A DNA stretch of 64,000 nucleotides from Chitinophaga sp. CB10 (GCA_001870995.2 MLAV02000003.1:405038-469037), one strand, 5' to 3'; shown: positions 53,092 through 63,224, numbered from the stretch's first letter. Translations and numbers: made by a program. The notes: generated by a model not told the origin, from the letters alone.

Positions 53092-54915
53092 ATGAGAAAA
53101 AGGGATAAACCGAACATGACCTTCCGGGAAAGGCTGGCAGCATTGAAAAATCTGCCAGCCTTTTTCAAGATGGTATGGCAGACCAATAAAGGATTCACTA
53201 TCGCCAACGTGCTGCTGCGTATTATACAATCAGCCATGCCGTTGTCGATACTATACGTAGGCAAACTGATTATTGACCAGGTGGTGCTCCTGGCGCAGCA
53301 TACCGGTACGCACGATACCGCCTACCTCTGGCAGCTGGTAGCGCTGGAATTTGGCCTGGCCGTAATCTCGGATGCCCTGAGCCGTGCTATCTCCCTGCTG
53401 GACAGCCTCCTGGGCGATCTTTTCGGGAACCATACTTCCGTTAAGATTATGGAACATGCCGCCACGCTGGATCTGGACCAGTTTGAGGATTCAGAGTTCT
53501 ACGATAAGCTGGAAAGGGCCAGGCAGCAAACGGCCGGCCGCACGGTACTATTATCGCAGGCGCTCAGCCAGGTGCAGGACCTGATTACGATGGGCTTCCT
53601 GGCCGCGGGGCTGGTGGTATTCAACCCCTGGTTAATCCTGTTGTTACTGGTGGCCGTCATTCCTGCCTTTCTCAACGAGTCGAAGTATAACGATAATGTG
53701 TACCGCCTTACCTGGGGCCAAACCTCCGACAGAAGAGAACTCGACTACATCCGCTACCTCGGCGCCAGCGATGAAACGGCTAAAGAAGTGAAAGTGTTTG
53801 ACCTTTCCGGTTTTCTTATAAAGCGATTCAAAACCATCTCTGATAAATTTTATGTAGATAAAAAAGAGCTGGAAGTAAAGCATGTCAGCTGGGGGACCTT
53901 CTTTGCACTGATTGGGAGCGCGGGGTATTATGCCGCTTATATCATTATTATCCTGCGGACCATCCAGGGTACGCTTTCCATTGGCGACCTGGCCTTCCTC
54001 GCCGGCTCTTTCCGGCAGCTGCGCACCACCTTCCAGGGTATCCTGATTCGCTTTTCCAGCATTACCCAGGGCGCCGTGTACCTGAAAGATTTGTTCGATT
54101 ATTTCGAGATACGTTCCCGCATGGTAGCGCCCTTGCACCCGCTCCCCTTTCCGCAGCCTATCCGGGAAGGCTTTGTGTTTGAGAACGTAGGCTTCAAATA
54201 TCAAAACGCTGAAAAGTGGGCGATCCGCTACCTCAACTTTACCCTGCATGCCGGCGAAAAGCTGGCGCTGGTGGGCGAAAACGGCGCCGGTAAAACCACG
54301 CTGGTGAAATTACTGAGTCGCCTGTACGATCCGGTGGAAGGCCGGATCCTGCTGGATGGCAAGGACCTGCGGGAATATGACCTGAAAGATCTGCGTTTGC
54401 ACGTAGGCGTTATATTCCAGGACTTCCAGCGTTACCAGATGACGGTGCATCAAAACATCGCTGTGGGTAACATCGGTCAGATAAACAACCAGGCGCTGAT
54501 TGAAGAATCAGCCAGGCAAAGCCTGGCCTGGCCGCTCATTGAGAAAATGCCCAACAGGTTCGACCAGATGCTGGGGCGCCGCTTCCATCAAGGCATTGAG
54601 CTGAGCGGCGGGGAATGGCAGAAAATTGCGCTGGCCAGGGCTTATATGAAAGATGCCCAGCTGCTGATACTGGACGAGCCGACTTCCGCCCTGGATGCCC
54701 GCGCGGAATACGATGTATTCCTGCATTTTGCAGAGCTGACGAAAGGAAAGACGGCGGTATTGATCTCACACCGTTTTTCAACCGTGCGTATGGCCAACAG
54801 GATATTGGTACTGGACAAAGGGCAATTGCTGGAAATTGGCAGTCACGAAGAATTATTGGAAAAGAATGGCCGCTATGCAGAGCTGTTTCATTTACAGGCG
54901 GCTGGCTATCAATGA
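53092..54915 (+). CDS. ABC transporter, fused permease and ATP-binding protein
   Basis: A 607-aa half-transporter exporter. A six-helix membrane domain (about residues 30-330) precedes the ATPase: Walker A GENGAGKTT (near 397), Q-loop IFQDFQRYQMT, signature LSGGEWQK, Walker B LLILDEPTSALD, and the H-loop SHR. The substrate is unknown. It follows the retropepsin-PDZ gene closely and may be co-transcribed with it; a hairpin without a T run (54926-54956) follows. Confidence 0.93.
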   Translation: MRKRDKPNMTFRERLAALKNLPAFFKMVWQTNKGFTIANVLLRIIQSAMPLSILYVGKLIIDQVVLLAQHTGTHDTAYLWQLVALEFGLAVISDALSRAISLLDSLLGDLFGNHTSVKIMEHAATLDLDQFEDSEFYDKLERARQQTAGRTVLLSQALSQVQDLITMGFLAAGLVVFNPWLILLLLVAVIPAFLNESKYNDNVYRLTWGQTSDRRELDYIRYLGASDETAKEVKVFDLSGFLIKRFKTISDKFYVDKKELEVKHVSWGTFFALIGSAGYYAAYIIIILRTIQGTLSIGDLAFLAGSFRQLRTTFQGILIRFSSITQGAVYLKDLFDYFEIRSRMVAPLHPLPFPQPIREGFVFENVGFKYQNAEKWAIRYLNFTLHAGEKLALVGENGAGKTTLVKLLSRLYDPVEGRILLDGKDLREYDLKDLRLHVGVIFQDFQRYQMTVHQNIAVGNIGQINNQALIEESARQSLAWPLIEKMPNRFDQMLGRRFHQGIELSGGEWQKIALARAYMKDAQLLILDEPTSALDARAEYDVFLHFAELTKGKTAVLISHRFSTVRMANRILVLDKGQLLEIGSHEELLEKNGRYAELFHLQAAGYQ

Positions 54916-55346
54916 TATAGTAAGCAGGAGCAGCTTCGGGGGTGAAGCGTGCTCCTAATCTCACTTATATTGCCCGTGTAACCGGGAGCGTTATCCCACG
55001 CTTGCCATGGGGACAACAAATATCTTCGCCGGGTAGTATAACCGGCAGGGTTAGTAAATGGTTCGGGAATAATATATTGAATTTCAATGTATAGAACTTT
55101 GATATGGCGTTCTCAAATGTGTTTTCAATAGTATTCACTGGCGGATTCAGGACTAGCATACCTTCATTGTTCCGCAATTTCAGGAATAAAGATACTATTT
55201 CCCCGCATATAATTGCTTTTTCGGACGAACCATTCATCAATTCGTGTACCGAAAATCTTTTTACAGGTAATATTTTGAAAAAAATCTCCGCAATTACCCC
55301 TGCTAACTGTTACGTACACACGTAGCATTATTTGTAATATAAAAAC

Positions 55347-55381
55347 AAGGCCGGATACCTGGGAAGGTATGCCGGCCTTTG
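55347..55381 (+). terminator. Hairpin, possible terminator
   Basis: AAGGCCGGATACC / GGTATGCCGGCCTT stem and a short T run. The transcript it would end is unknown. Confidence 0.5.
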
Positions 55382-55794
55382 TGTTCCTGTTTGACTTATA
55401 AATCTATCAATTCCGCAGGTGCAAAAAAAAGATATCAGCACCAGGAGAGCCTGCGAAATCGGGAAATAAAATATGCATAAACGGAAAAAGTAGGGTAGCG
55501 CCTGGTATAAAAATGAGATCACAGCATTTACCGGGTGAAGCCACGACCTTGGTCGTAGTTCACCCCCTTTCAAATCATAATATTTAAACGCATGAAAACT
55601 ACATTCATAAGCATATCAATAGTTCATATTAAACATACCTTTATAATAGTCTATTTTTCTATCATATTAGGGAGAAAATAATGTAATCCAGGACCGTTTT
55701 TAACCTTCCTTTGACAGCCTCGCCCGGCGGGGGTTCCATGGACAGCGCCCCCGAACCTGCCGCTTTCCTTGCCGGTTTTTCCGAAATCATTTCG

Positions 55795-55802
55795 TAATTT
55801 TG
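55795..55802 (+). promoter_or_regulatory. Candidate purL promoter (-7 element)
   Basis: TAATTTTG is an exact TAnnTTTG match, 35 nt before the ATG; a CTTG at 55768-55771 may be part of the -33 box. Confidence 0.45.
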
Positions 55803-55837
55803 CGCTTTCGTAACAAAGACATCATAACCGCACTATA

Positions 55838-58800
55838 ATGATTCATTTCTTTGTGAACCAAAAAGACACTGTCTATTGTGTTCAAACAGGAAACCACCTT
55901 TCGGAAGAAGACATTCAAAAGCTTAACTGGCTCTTCGGCAACGCCAAAAAATTAGACGAACTTACTGTAAACCGTACCTATGTGGGCCCGCGCGCAGCGA
56001 TGATCTCCCCGTGGAGTACGAACGCAGTGGAAATTACCCAGAACATGGGTATCAGCGGCATTATCCGCATTGAAGAGTTTGAACCGGTGCCGGCAGATTT
56101 CAACGATTTCGACCCGATGATCTCGCAGAAATATCCTGCACTGACCCAGGAGATGTTTACCATCAACATCGAGCCGGCTCCCATCATGGAGATCGACGAT
56201 ATTGACGCGTACAACAAACAGGAAGGGCTGTCCCTCAACCCGGAAGAAGTGGAATATCTGAATAACCTCGCGGTAAAAATAGGTCGTAAGCTCACTGATT
56301 CTGAGGTGTTTGCATTCTCTCAGGCCAACTCTGAACACTGCCGTCACAAAATCTTCAACGGCACTTTCGTTATCGATGGCCAGGAAATGCCTGTTTCCCT
56401 GTTCAAGCTGATTAAAAAGACTTCTGAAACCAATCCAAACGAGATTGTTTCTGCCTATAAGGACAATGTGGCCTTCATCAAAGGGCCTAAAGTGACCCAG
56501 TTTGCACCTGCTTCACCGGATAAACCGGACTTCTACGTAGAAAAAGAATTTGAATCCGTATTATCCCTGAAAGCAGAAACGCACAACTTCCCTACCACTG
56601 TAGAACCGTTTTCCGGTGCGGCTACCGGTTCCGGTGGTGAAATCCGCGACCGCCTCGCAGGCGGCCAGGGCGCGCTGCCTTTAGCTGGTACCGCCATTTA
56701 TATGACGGCCTACTCCCGCCTCCTGGCAGACAGGCCATGGGAAAAAGGCATGGAAGAGCGCAAATGGCTCTACCAGACTCCAATGGACATCCTCATCAAA
56801 GCATCCAACGGTGCTTCTGATTTCGGTAATAAATTCGGTCAGCCACTGATCGCCGGTTCCGTGCTTACTTTCGAACACGAAGAAGATGGCCGCAAGCTGG
56901 GTTACGATAAAGTAATCATGCAGGCGGGCGGTATCGGCTACGGTAAGCTGGACCAGGCTAAAAAACATACGCCTAAAACCGGGGATAAGATTGTTATCCT
57001 GGGTGGTGAAAACTACCGCATCGGTATGGGCGGCGCCGCAGTATCTTCCGCTGATACCGGCGCATTTGGTTCCGGCATCGAACTGAACGCGATCCAGCGT
57101 TCCAACCCGGAAATGCAGAAACGCGCAGCCAACGCTATCCGCGGCCTGGTAGAATCTGATAACAACCCGATCGTTTCCATCCACGACCACGGCGCGGGCG
57201 GGCACCTCAACTGCCTGTCTGAACTGGTGGAAGAAACCGGAGGCCTGATCGACCTGGATAAACTCCCGGTAGGCGACCCTACCCTCTCTGCCAAAGAAAT
57301 CATTGGTAACGAATCCCAGGAAAGAATGGGCCTCGTGATCGGTGAAAAAGATATCGACACCCTGAAGAAAGTAGCGGATCGCGAACGCGCTCCAATGTAC
57401 ACTGTGGGTGATGTCACCGGAGATCACAGGTTTACTTTCCAGTCGTCCTCCACCGGCGTAAAGCCAATGGACTACGCCCTGGAAGACTTCTTCGGCTCCT
57501 CTCCCAAAACCATTATGAAAGACAGCAAGGTAAACCGTACCTATGCCGATCTTTCCTATGAGGTGAATAAAGTGCCGGATTACCTTAACCAGGTATTACA
57601 GCTGGAAGCAGTAGCCGCTAAGGACTGGCTGACCAACAAGGTAGACCGTTGCGTGGGTGGCCGCGTTGCCAAACAACAGTGCGCCGGTCCGTTACAACTG
57701 CCGTTGAACAACGTAGGCGTAATGGCGCTGGATTATAAATCCACCGAAGGTATTGCCACCACCGTAGGCCACTCTCCGCTCACTGCCCTGGTTGATCCTG
57801 CAGCAGGCTCCCGCAATGCAGTAGCAGAAGCACTGTCCAACATTGTGTTTGCGCCGATTAAGAATGGTCTGAAAGGGGTATCCCTTTCCGCAAACTGGAT
57901 GTGGGCATGTAACAACGAAGGGGAAGATGCCCGCCTGTACGAAGCAGTGAAAGCCTGCTCCGACTTCGCCATCGCCCTGGGCATTAACATCCCTACCGGT
58001 AAGGACTCCCTGTCCATGAAACAGAAATACCCTGATGGCAACGTGATTGCGCCGGGTACTGTTATCATTTCTGCAGGCGGTAACTGCACCAACATCAATA
58101 AGGTGGTAGAGCCGGTACTGCAAAAAGACGGCGGCAATATTTACTACATCAACCTGTCGAAAGATGCGTTCAAACTGGGCGGTTCTTCTTTCGCACAAAT
58201 ACAGAATAAGATTGGTTCACAGGTACCGGACATTAAAGATGCCGCCTACTTTGTGAATGCTTTCAACGCGATCCAGTCGCTGATCAATAACGACCAGGTA
58301 GCCGCCGGCCACGACGTTGGCTCCGGTGGTCTGATCACCACACTGCTGGAAATGTGCTTCGCAGATGTGAATCTCGCTGCGGATTACGACCTCAGTCCAC
58401 TCAATGAAGCCGACACGGTAAAAGCCCTGTTCAACGAAAACGTGGCAGTAGTCCTGCAGGCAAAAGACAACGCTGCATTTGAAGCTGCCCTGAAAGCTGC
58501 CGGCGTGGAAGCGGTGAAGATCGGTTCCGTGAAAGAAGGCGCTGAGGTAAGCTTTAAAAACCACGCAGATACTTTCACCTTCAATATCCCGGCTACCCGC
58601 GATACCTGGTTCAAAACCTCCTTCCTCCTGGATTCAAAACAAACTAAGAAAGGACTGGCCCAGGAGCGTTACAATAACTACAAGTTGCAGCCGCTGAGCT
58701 ACAACTTCCCTGCTCAGTTTACAGGTAAAAAACCGGTGATCGATGCTTCCAAACCTCGTCCTAAAGCGGCTATCATCCGTGAAAAAGGTTCCAACTCAGA

Positions 58801-59509
58801 GCGCGAGATGGCGAATGCAATGTACCTCGCCGGTTTCGATGTGAAGGATGTACACATGACGGACCTGATCTCCGGTCGCGAAACGCTGGAAGACATCCAG
58901 TTCATTGGTGCGGTTGGCGGTTTCTCCAACTCGGATGTACTGGGTTCTGCCAAAGGTTGGGCAGGCGCCTTTATGTACAACGAGAAAGCGAAAAAAGCGC
59001 TGGATAACTTCTTCGCCCGTCCGGACACCATGTCCGTTGGTATCTGTAACGGCTGTCAGCTGTTCATGGAACTGGAAATGATCAACCCTGATCATGAAGT
59101 ACACGGTAAGATGCTGCATAATAATTCCGGCAAGCACGAATCCAACTTCGTATCCGTGAAAGTGCAGGAGAACAATTCTATTATGCTCAAAACCCTCGCC
59201 GGCGCTACGCTTGGCGTGTGGATCTCTCACGGGGAAGGTAAATTCAACCTGCCGGATACAGAGGATAAATACAACATCGTCGCTAAATATGCTTACGATA
59301 AGTACCCGCATAATCCGAACGGCTCCGACTATAACACCGCTATGATGTGCGATGCTACCGGCCGTCACCTGGTAACCATGCCGCATATCGAGCGTTCTAT
59401 TTTCCAATGGAACTGGGCGCATTATCCTAAGAACCGTAAGGATGAAGTGAGCCCATGGCTGGAAGCGTTCGTGAATGCGAGAGCATGGTGCGAAGCGAAT
59501 AAGAAATAA
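55838..59509 (+). CDS. purL: Phosphoribosylformylglycinamidine synthase (PurL, large single-chain form)
   Basis: A 1223-aa enzyme that makes FGAM from FGAR, glutamine and ATP in purine synthesis. N-terminal PurS-like region (to about 140), then duplicated AIR synthase-like domains: SEHCRHKIFNGTF, AETHNFPTTVEPFSGAATGSGGEIRDR, IVSIHDHGAGGHLNCLSELVEETGG and the GRVAKQQCAGPLQLPLNNV block. The C-terminal glutamine amidotransferase has the nucleophile Cys in GICNGCQLF and a late His-Glu pair. The single-chain layout matches enteric PurL. Monocistronic with promoter and strong terminator. Confidence 0.97.
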   Translation: MIHFFVNQKDTVYCVQTGNHLSEEDIQKLNWLFGNAKKLDELTVNRTYVGPRAAMISPWSTNAVEITQNMGISGIIRIEEFEPVPADFNDFDPMISQKYPALTQEMFTINIEPAPIMEIDDIDAYNKQEGLSLNPEEVEYLNNLAVKIGRKLTDSEVFAFSQANSEHCRHKIFNGTFVIDGQEMPVSLFKLIKKTSETNPNEIVSAYKDNVAFIKGPKVTQFAPASPDKPDFYVEKEFESVLSLKAETHNFPTTVEPFSGAATGSGGEIRDRLAGGQGALPLAGTAIYMTAYSRLLADRPWEKGMEERKWLYQTPMDILIKASNGASDFGNKFGQPLIAGSVLTFEHEEDGRKLGYDKVIMQAGGIGYGKLDQAKKHTPKTGDKIVILGGENYRIGMGGAAVSSADTGAFGSGIELNAIQRSNPEMQKRAANAIRGLVESDNNPIVSIHDHGAGGHLNCLSELVEETGGLIDLDKLPVGDPTLSAKEIIGNESQERMGLVIGEKDIDTLKKVADRERAPMYTVGDVTGDHRFTFQSSSTGVKPMDYALEDFFGSSPKTIMKDSKVNRTYADLSYEVNKVPDYLNQVLQLEAVAAKDWLTNKVDRCVGGRVAKQQCAGPLQLPLNNVGVMALDYKSTEGIATTVGHSPLTALVDPAAGSRNAVAEALSNIVFAPIKNGLKGVSLSANWMWACNNEGEDARLYEAVKACSDFAIALGINIPTGKDSLSMKQKYPDGNVIAPGTVIISAGGNCTNINKVVEPVLQKDGGNIYYINLSKDAFKLGGSSFAQIQNKIGSQVPDIKDAAYFVNAFNAIQSLINNDQVAAGHDVGSGGLITTLLEMCFADVNLAADYDLSPLNEADTVKALFNENVAVVLQAKDNAAFEAALKAAGVEAVKIGSVKEGAEVSFKNHADTFTFNIPATRDTWFKTSFLLDSKQTKKGLAQERYNNYKLQPLSYNFPAQFTGKKPVIDASKPRPKAAIIREKGSNSEREMANAMYLAGFDVKDVHMTDLISGRETLEDIQFIGAVGGFSNSDVLGSAKGWAGAFMYNEKAKKALDNFFARPDTMSVGICNGCQLFMELEMINPDHEVHGKMLHNNSGKHESNFVSVKVQENNSIMLKTLAGATLGVWISHGEGKFNLPDTEDKYNIVAKYAYDKYPHNPNGSDYNTAMMCDATGRHLVTMPHIERSIFQWNWAHYPKNRKDEVSPWLEAFVNARAWCEANKK

Positions 59510-59522
59510 TTGTTTACAGCAA

Positions 59523-59568
59523 ATAAATAGGAACACCCGCTCATTTTTGAGCGGGTGTTCCTATTTAT
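59523..59568. terminator. Terminator of purL
   Basis: A 21-bp stem with the arm AATAGGAACACCCGCTC and loop TTTT(T), then TTTAT; 14 nt after the stop. Confidence 0.9.
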
Positions 59569-59651
59569 AGTTACCATGTTATTAATATTCTGTTTCCTTC
59601 CAATACCAGGCTGTGAAATATTTTATATTTTTATTATATAATTGATTTCCT

Positions 59652-60842
59652 ATGAGGTTTTTCATGGTGATAGCGTGCCTGCTATGGATGTTGAAAGGGT
59701 TCACGCAGGTAAAAGTCAGCGGGTACTACAGGAAGGATGGTACCTACGTACAGCCGCATTACCGGTCCAGCCCTGACGGTAACCCCTATAACAACTGGAG
59801 TTATCCGGGTAACGTGAATCCATATACGGGAAAGGTAGCGCCAGGCAATCCGGATACCTATCTGAAGAATTATTATAACCGGAGCAGTAATGACGTGCCT
59901 GCAACGGTACCTTCCTACAATCCGGCTACTACCGATTATTCGACCACGACGGTACCCACTTATACTTCGACCGCCACCTATTTTGTAAGCTCCACCCAGC
60001 TGAATGTACGATCAGCCCCTTCCACATCAGGGGAAGTGCTGGGAAAACTAAATATGAATGATGAAGTAGAAGTCCTGGGCACTGTTCTTTACCCCTGGTA
60101 CCGTATCAGGGCGCGGTATTATGATGGGAATACTTTAGAATATAAAACGGTGCAAGGATATGTGCATGCCTCCTACCTGACAAAATTTGGCGATAGCTAT
60201 ACCTCCACCTCCACGGGTAATACCTGGAACAGTTCCTATGATAAAACGGTGACTGATTATTCCAGCACCATGACAGACGATTTGCTGAAAAGCGCGACAG
60301 GAACCTACTCCTCTAAATACTTTGTAAAATCAGCACAGCTAAATGTGCGTAGCGGCCCTTCGGTGGATGACGGCATCATCAGCACTATCAACTACGGCGA
60401 AGCAGTAAATGTAGTGGCTACCAGCAGTTATCCCTGGTATTGGATAAAGCTAACTTATTATGAACCCGCCCAGGGTTCCTTTGTTACCCGCTATGGATAT
60501 GTGCATGCCTCCGGTTTATCCACTGATGCGCAACCTTCTTCCAGTAACGGCGCAGTACCACATCCCATTCCCCAGCGATCGCAGACGGAGGCCTACGGAA
60601 AGGTAGGCATCTGGACGGACTGCAGCACTGACGGTATTATTTCCGTTTATGTGGATGACATCTTCGCAGGTGAATTAACCTCCTATTTTACCAGTTATCC
60701 CGACTGTGCTTCAAAAGGCGTCCTGACGATTATTAAGCCCGCTGGTACCTACAGAATCACAGCCAAGGGCTCAAGCCGTACCTGGGAAGGTACTACCACG
60801 GTGTACCGGGGAGAATGCAGGCTTCAGCTAATCGCGAAATAG
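59652..60842 (+). CDS. Exported protein with two bacterial SH3 domains
   Basis: A 396-aa protein with a signal peptide ending near GFTQ. After it comes a motif box, YYRKDGTYVQPHYRSSPDGN, then PYNNWSYPGNVNPYTGK, seen at the N-terminus of many Bacteroidota envelope and surface proteins. Two SH3b domains follow, each opening with a 'Y.V.S..LNVRS.PS' phrase (around residues 112-180 and 218-295) and closing with the 'GYVHAS.L' end. A short beta domain ends the chain (GKVGIWTDCSTDGIISVYVDD). It may bind cell-wall peptides; the partner is unknown. Confidence 0.85.
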   Translation: MRFFMVIACLLWMLKGFTQVKVSGYYRKDGTYVQPHYRSSPDGNPYNNWSYPGNVNPYTGKVAPGNPDTYLKNYYNRSSNDVPATVPSYNPATTDYSTTTVPTYTSTATYFVSSTQLNVRSAPSTSGEVLGKLNMNDEVEVLGTVLYPWYRIRARYYDGNTLEYKTVQGYVHASYLTKFGDSYTSTSTGNTWNSSYDKTVTDYSSTMTDDLLKSATGTYSSKYFVKSAQLNVRSGPSVDDGIISTINYGEAVNVVATSSYPWYWIKLTYYEPAQGSFVTRYGYVHASGLSTDAQPSSSNGAVPHPIPQRSQTEAYGKVGIWTDCSTDGIISVYVDDIFAGELTSYFTSYPDCASKGVLTIIKPAGTYRITAKGSSRTWEGTTTVYRGECRLQLIAK

Positions 60843-60881
60843 TTGTCAGCGGCTTTTAAATCTCACAAAAATATCAGATAT

Positions 60882-60908
60882 TTATAATTGTCAAAAAGAC
60901 AATTATAA
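60882..60908 (+). promoter_or_regulatory. Perfect palindrome before the GH27 gene, candidate operator
   Basis: Arms of 11 bp (TTATAATTGTC and GACAATTATAA) around AAAAA, with no mismatch, ending 10 nt before the GH27 ATG. Either a repressor site or an RNA hairpin that would hide the translation start. There is no regulator gene next to it. Confidence 0.5.
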
Positions 60909-60918
60909 TAGCCGCGTT

Positions 60919-62262
60919 ATGAAAAAAATTTTCCTCCTTGCCATTTCAATAGCCTGTTACTGCTACGCACAGGCACAGAAAGATTTTCACCAATGGGCGC
61001 CAACCCCGCCAATGGGTTGGAACAGCTGGGATTGTTATGGTCCGAACGTAACAGAAGCAGAAGTAAAAGCCAATGCCGACTACATGGCTAAACACCTGAA
61101 AGCATACGGCTGGGAATATGTAGTGGTGGATATCCGCTGGTTTGTAGCAAACGATAAGTCCCACGGCTACAATGAAAAGGACCCGCAATATTCCATCGAT
61201 GAATACGGTCGCTTTATGCCCGCAGTAAACCGCTTCCCTTCCGCTGCCGGTGGCAAAGGCTTCAAACCTCTGGCCGATTACATCCATAGCCTGGGGCTGA
61301 AATTTGGTATTCATATTATGCGCGGTGTGCCGGTGATAGCCGTTAACCAGGGCCTGCCGGTAAAGGGCGCCAATGTTACCGCAAAAGATATTTACTCTCC
61401 CGAAAACCAGTGTAAATGGCTGCACGACATGTACACCATTGTTCCAGGCAAGCCGGGAGCGCAGGAATATTATAACTCCATCTTTGAGCTGTACGCCTCC
61501 TGGGGGCTGGACTTCGTAAAGGTGGACGACCTCTCTGCTCCTATCTATTTCACAGAGGAAGTGGAAATGATCCGTAAAGCGATCGATCGTACAGGCAGGC
61601 AGATCGTGTTAAGTACCTCGCCCGGCGAAACGCCTATCGCTAAAGGGCCGCACGTGCAGCAGCATGCAAACATGTGGCGCACGGTAAACGACTTATGGGA
61701 TAACTGGAAGCAGCTCAAAGATCATTTCGACGTGTTTAGTCGCTGGAATAAATACCGCGCCTTCGGCGCATATCCTGAAGGGGATATGTTACCACTGGGC
61801 CGCCTCTCTATCCGCGGCGAAGTGGGCGACGACCGGATGACGAAGTTCACGAAGGATGAGCAGTACACGCTGATGACGTTATGGTCTATTTTTAAATCGC
61901 CTTTGATGTTTGGCGGGGATTTCCCCAGTAATGATGCGTTCACCAATTCCCTGCTCACAAACCGCGATGTACTGGCTGTGCTGAAGTACAGTACCAATAA
62001 CAGGGAACTCTTTAGGTCGGGTGATAAAGTTGCCTGGGTAGCGGAGGAACCTAAAACCGGGGATACCTACCTGGCGCTCTTCAATGCAGCAGATGAGCCG
62101 GCGAAGGTTTCTGTGCAGTTGTCCGCATTAGGTATCACCTCTTCCGTGAAAATAAAAGACTTATGGACTGGCAAGGATTTGGGAAAATTTAATGGCGGGT
62201 TTGAGAGGATGTTAAACGCACATGGCGCAGGCTTGTACCGTATAGCAAAAACAAAAAAATAA
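60919..62262 (+). CDS. GH27-family alpha-galactosidase
   Basis: A secreted 447-aa enzyme with a signal peptide ending AQAQ. The GH27 start APTPPMGWNSWDCYGPNVTE is clear. The catalytic nucleophile is Asp203 in LDFVKVDDL. The acid/base Asp lies in the MWRTVNDLWDNW segment, and FKSPLMFGGDF is conserved. A C-terminal beta domain (about 375-447) completes the fold. It releases terminal alpha-linked galactose (or N-acetylgalactosamine). The perfect palindrome before the start suggests regulation. Confidence 0.94.
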   Translation: MKKIFLLAISIACYCYAQAQKDFHQWAPTPPMGWNSWDCYGPNVTEAEVKANADYMAKHLKAYGWEYVVVDIRWFVANDKSHGYNEKDPQYSIDEYGRFMPAVNRFPSAAGGKGFKPLADYIHSLGLKFGIHIMRGVPVIAVNQGLPVKGANVTAKDIYSPENQCKWLHDMYTIVPGKPGAQEYYNSIFELYASWGLDFVKVDDLSAPIYFTEEVEMIRKAIDRTGRQIVLSTSPGETPIAKGPHVQQHANMWRTVNDLWDNWKQLKDHFDVFSRWNKYRAFGAYPEGDMLPLGRLSIRGEVGDDRMTKFTKDEQYTLMTLWSIFKSPLMFGGDFPSNDAFTNSLLTNRDVLAVLKYSTNNRELFRSGDKVAWVAEEPKTGDTYLALFNAADEPAKVSVQLSALGITSSVKIKDLWTGKDLGKFNGGFERMLNAHGAGLYRIAKTKK

Positions 62263-62268
62263 GAGAGG

Positions 62269-62299
62269 TTAACCCATTCATGAAAGGTGAATGGGTTAA
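62269..62299. terminator. Hairpin between convergent GH27 and DUF4261-like genes
   Basis: TTAACCCATTCA / TGAATGGGTTAA, 12 bp, loop TGAAAGG. No long T run, so a weak terminator in either direction. Confidence 0.55.
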
Positions 62300-62304
62300 T
62301 CTTA

Positions 62305-63030
62305 TTAAGAGGCTGGCGTTAGTCGCCACATGCCAAATGGATTTTCAAAAAGTTCATCGCCCTGGTAAGGTTGCTCAGTTTCTTCAGTGATAATATAAAC
62401 AGGCGCATCTGGAGCAGTACTAAAGGTCTGGTTGTTCGTAATGACCGGCTGTTCCATCAGTTGATAATAATGGAAAGTCTGCATCAGGTTAACCGCTTCC
62501 TGGAATGGGACGCCGCTGACAATGGTATCGGGCAGTCCCAGGTTGTGCATCCCGCACGAATACACATTTTGTTCACGATCCACAATTGAATCCAACACAA
62601 ATAGTGGATACAATTTATTCTCTTCAAAGTCAGTGAGCTGCTCCAGCCACTGTTCTTTTTCAAAGGCTTTGCCGGTGGTTTCTACTTTCACGCCAAGTCC
62701 GCCGGCATGCAGTAACATAGCTGCCGTATCCGCCAGGTATTTGGCATCTGCAAGATTTCCGGTTTCCGTGGTAATGTACACCACTAGTTTGTGCGCAGCA
62801 ATTTTCGATAATGCTGCCGCTGAGTAACCGGTAGGCCTGCCAGCTATTGCAAAAGCCTCATACATCTTAGGATCATGGTCAACTACTTCAAGGATGCAAT
62901 GTCTTTTTTCCTGGCTGTCAAATAACATAAAACCTCCGGGCAAATATCTTCCATTAGATGTGGTGATGATTGATTGTAAGAGTTCATTTCTATCAGCCCA
63001 GTTCCCGGGGATACATAATGTAGATTCCAT
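62305..63030 (-). CDS. DUF4261-like protein
   Basis: A 241-aa cytoplasmic protein without a signal or membrane helix. The ending EKLYP-like stretch, YSCGMHNLGLPDTIVSG and the C-terminal NPFGMWRLTPAS resemble the DUF4261 family, members of which are found near type VI secretion or effector-type loci but have no known activity. The N-terminal half (ESTLCIPGNWADRNELLQSI) is in the usual place for the domain's first strand and helix. Function unknown. Confidence 0.7.
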   Translation of the reverse strand: MESTLCIPGNWADRNELLQSIITTSNGRYLPGGFMLFDSQEKRHCILEVVDHDPKMYEAFAIAGRPTGYSAAALSKIAAHKLVVYITTETGNLADAKYLADTAAMLLHAGGLGVKVETTGKAFEKEQWLEQLTDFEENKLYPLFVLDSIVDREQNVYSCGMHNLGLPDTIVSGVPFQEAVNLMQTFHYYQLMEQPVITNNQTFSTAPDAPVYIITEETEQPYQGDELFENPFGMWRLTPAS

Positions 63031-63161
63031 GCTTGCAATAGTTTGCTTCTAAATGTAATGCTACGCAAATTTCAATTCTAATTGCAGCAATAAATTGAAA
63101 GAGCAGGATAACAACAGGGCAATGACTTTAAATCTGGGAGTGGAGAATATTGAATCATCTT

Positions 63162-63190
63162 AAAAAAAGAAACCCGCGCATTGCGCGGGT
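63162..63190 (-). terminator. Terminator of tRNA-Asn
   Basis: ACCCGCGCA / TGCGCGGGT on the minus strand with a T-rich tail (TTCTTTTTTT), 34 nt beyond the tRNA 3' end. Confidence 0.85.
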
Positions 63191-63224
63191 GTAGATTCTT
63201 AGGAGGTTATTAAGCCCTCTCTTG

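Larger units (their letters stand above)
54916..55837. other. Gene-free 920-nt region between the ABC exporter and purL
   Basis: It holds two hairpins: AGGAGCA / TGCTCCT with inner GCTTC / GAAGC (54926-54956, no T run) and AAGGCCGGATACC / GGTATGCCGGCCTT (55347-55381). Overlapping short open frames on both strands (such as 55104-55325 plus and 54965-55240 minus) lack family signatures, and none has support as a gene. The purL promoter lies at the right end. Nothing else recognised. Confidence 0.6.

Noticed and set aside
55104..55325. 73-residue frame in the spacer before purL, and its opposite-strand partner 54965-55240
   Set aside because: No signature, no promoter or clear spacing, and frames overlap on both strands; could be a decayed gene but I cannot support it.
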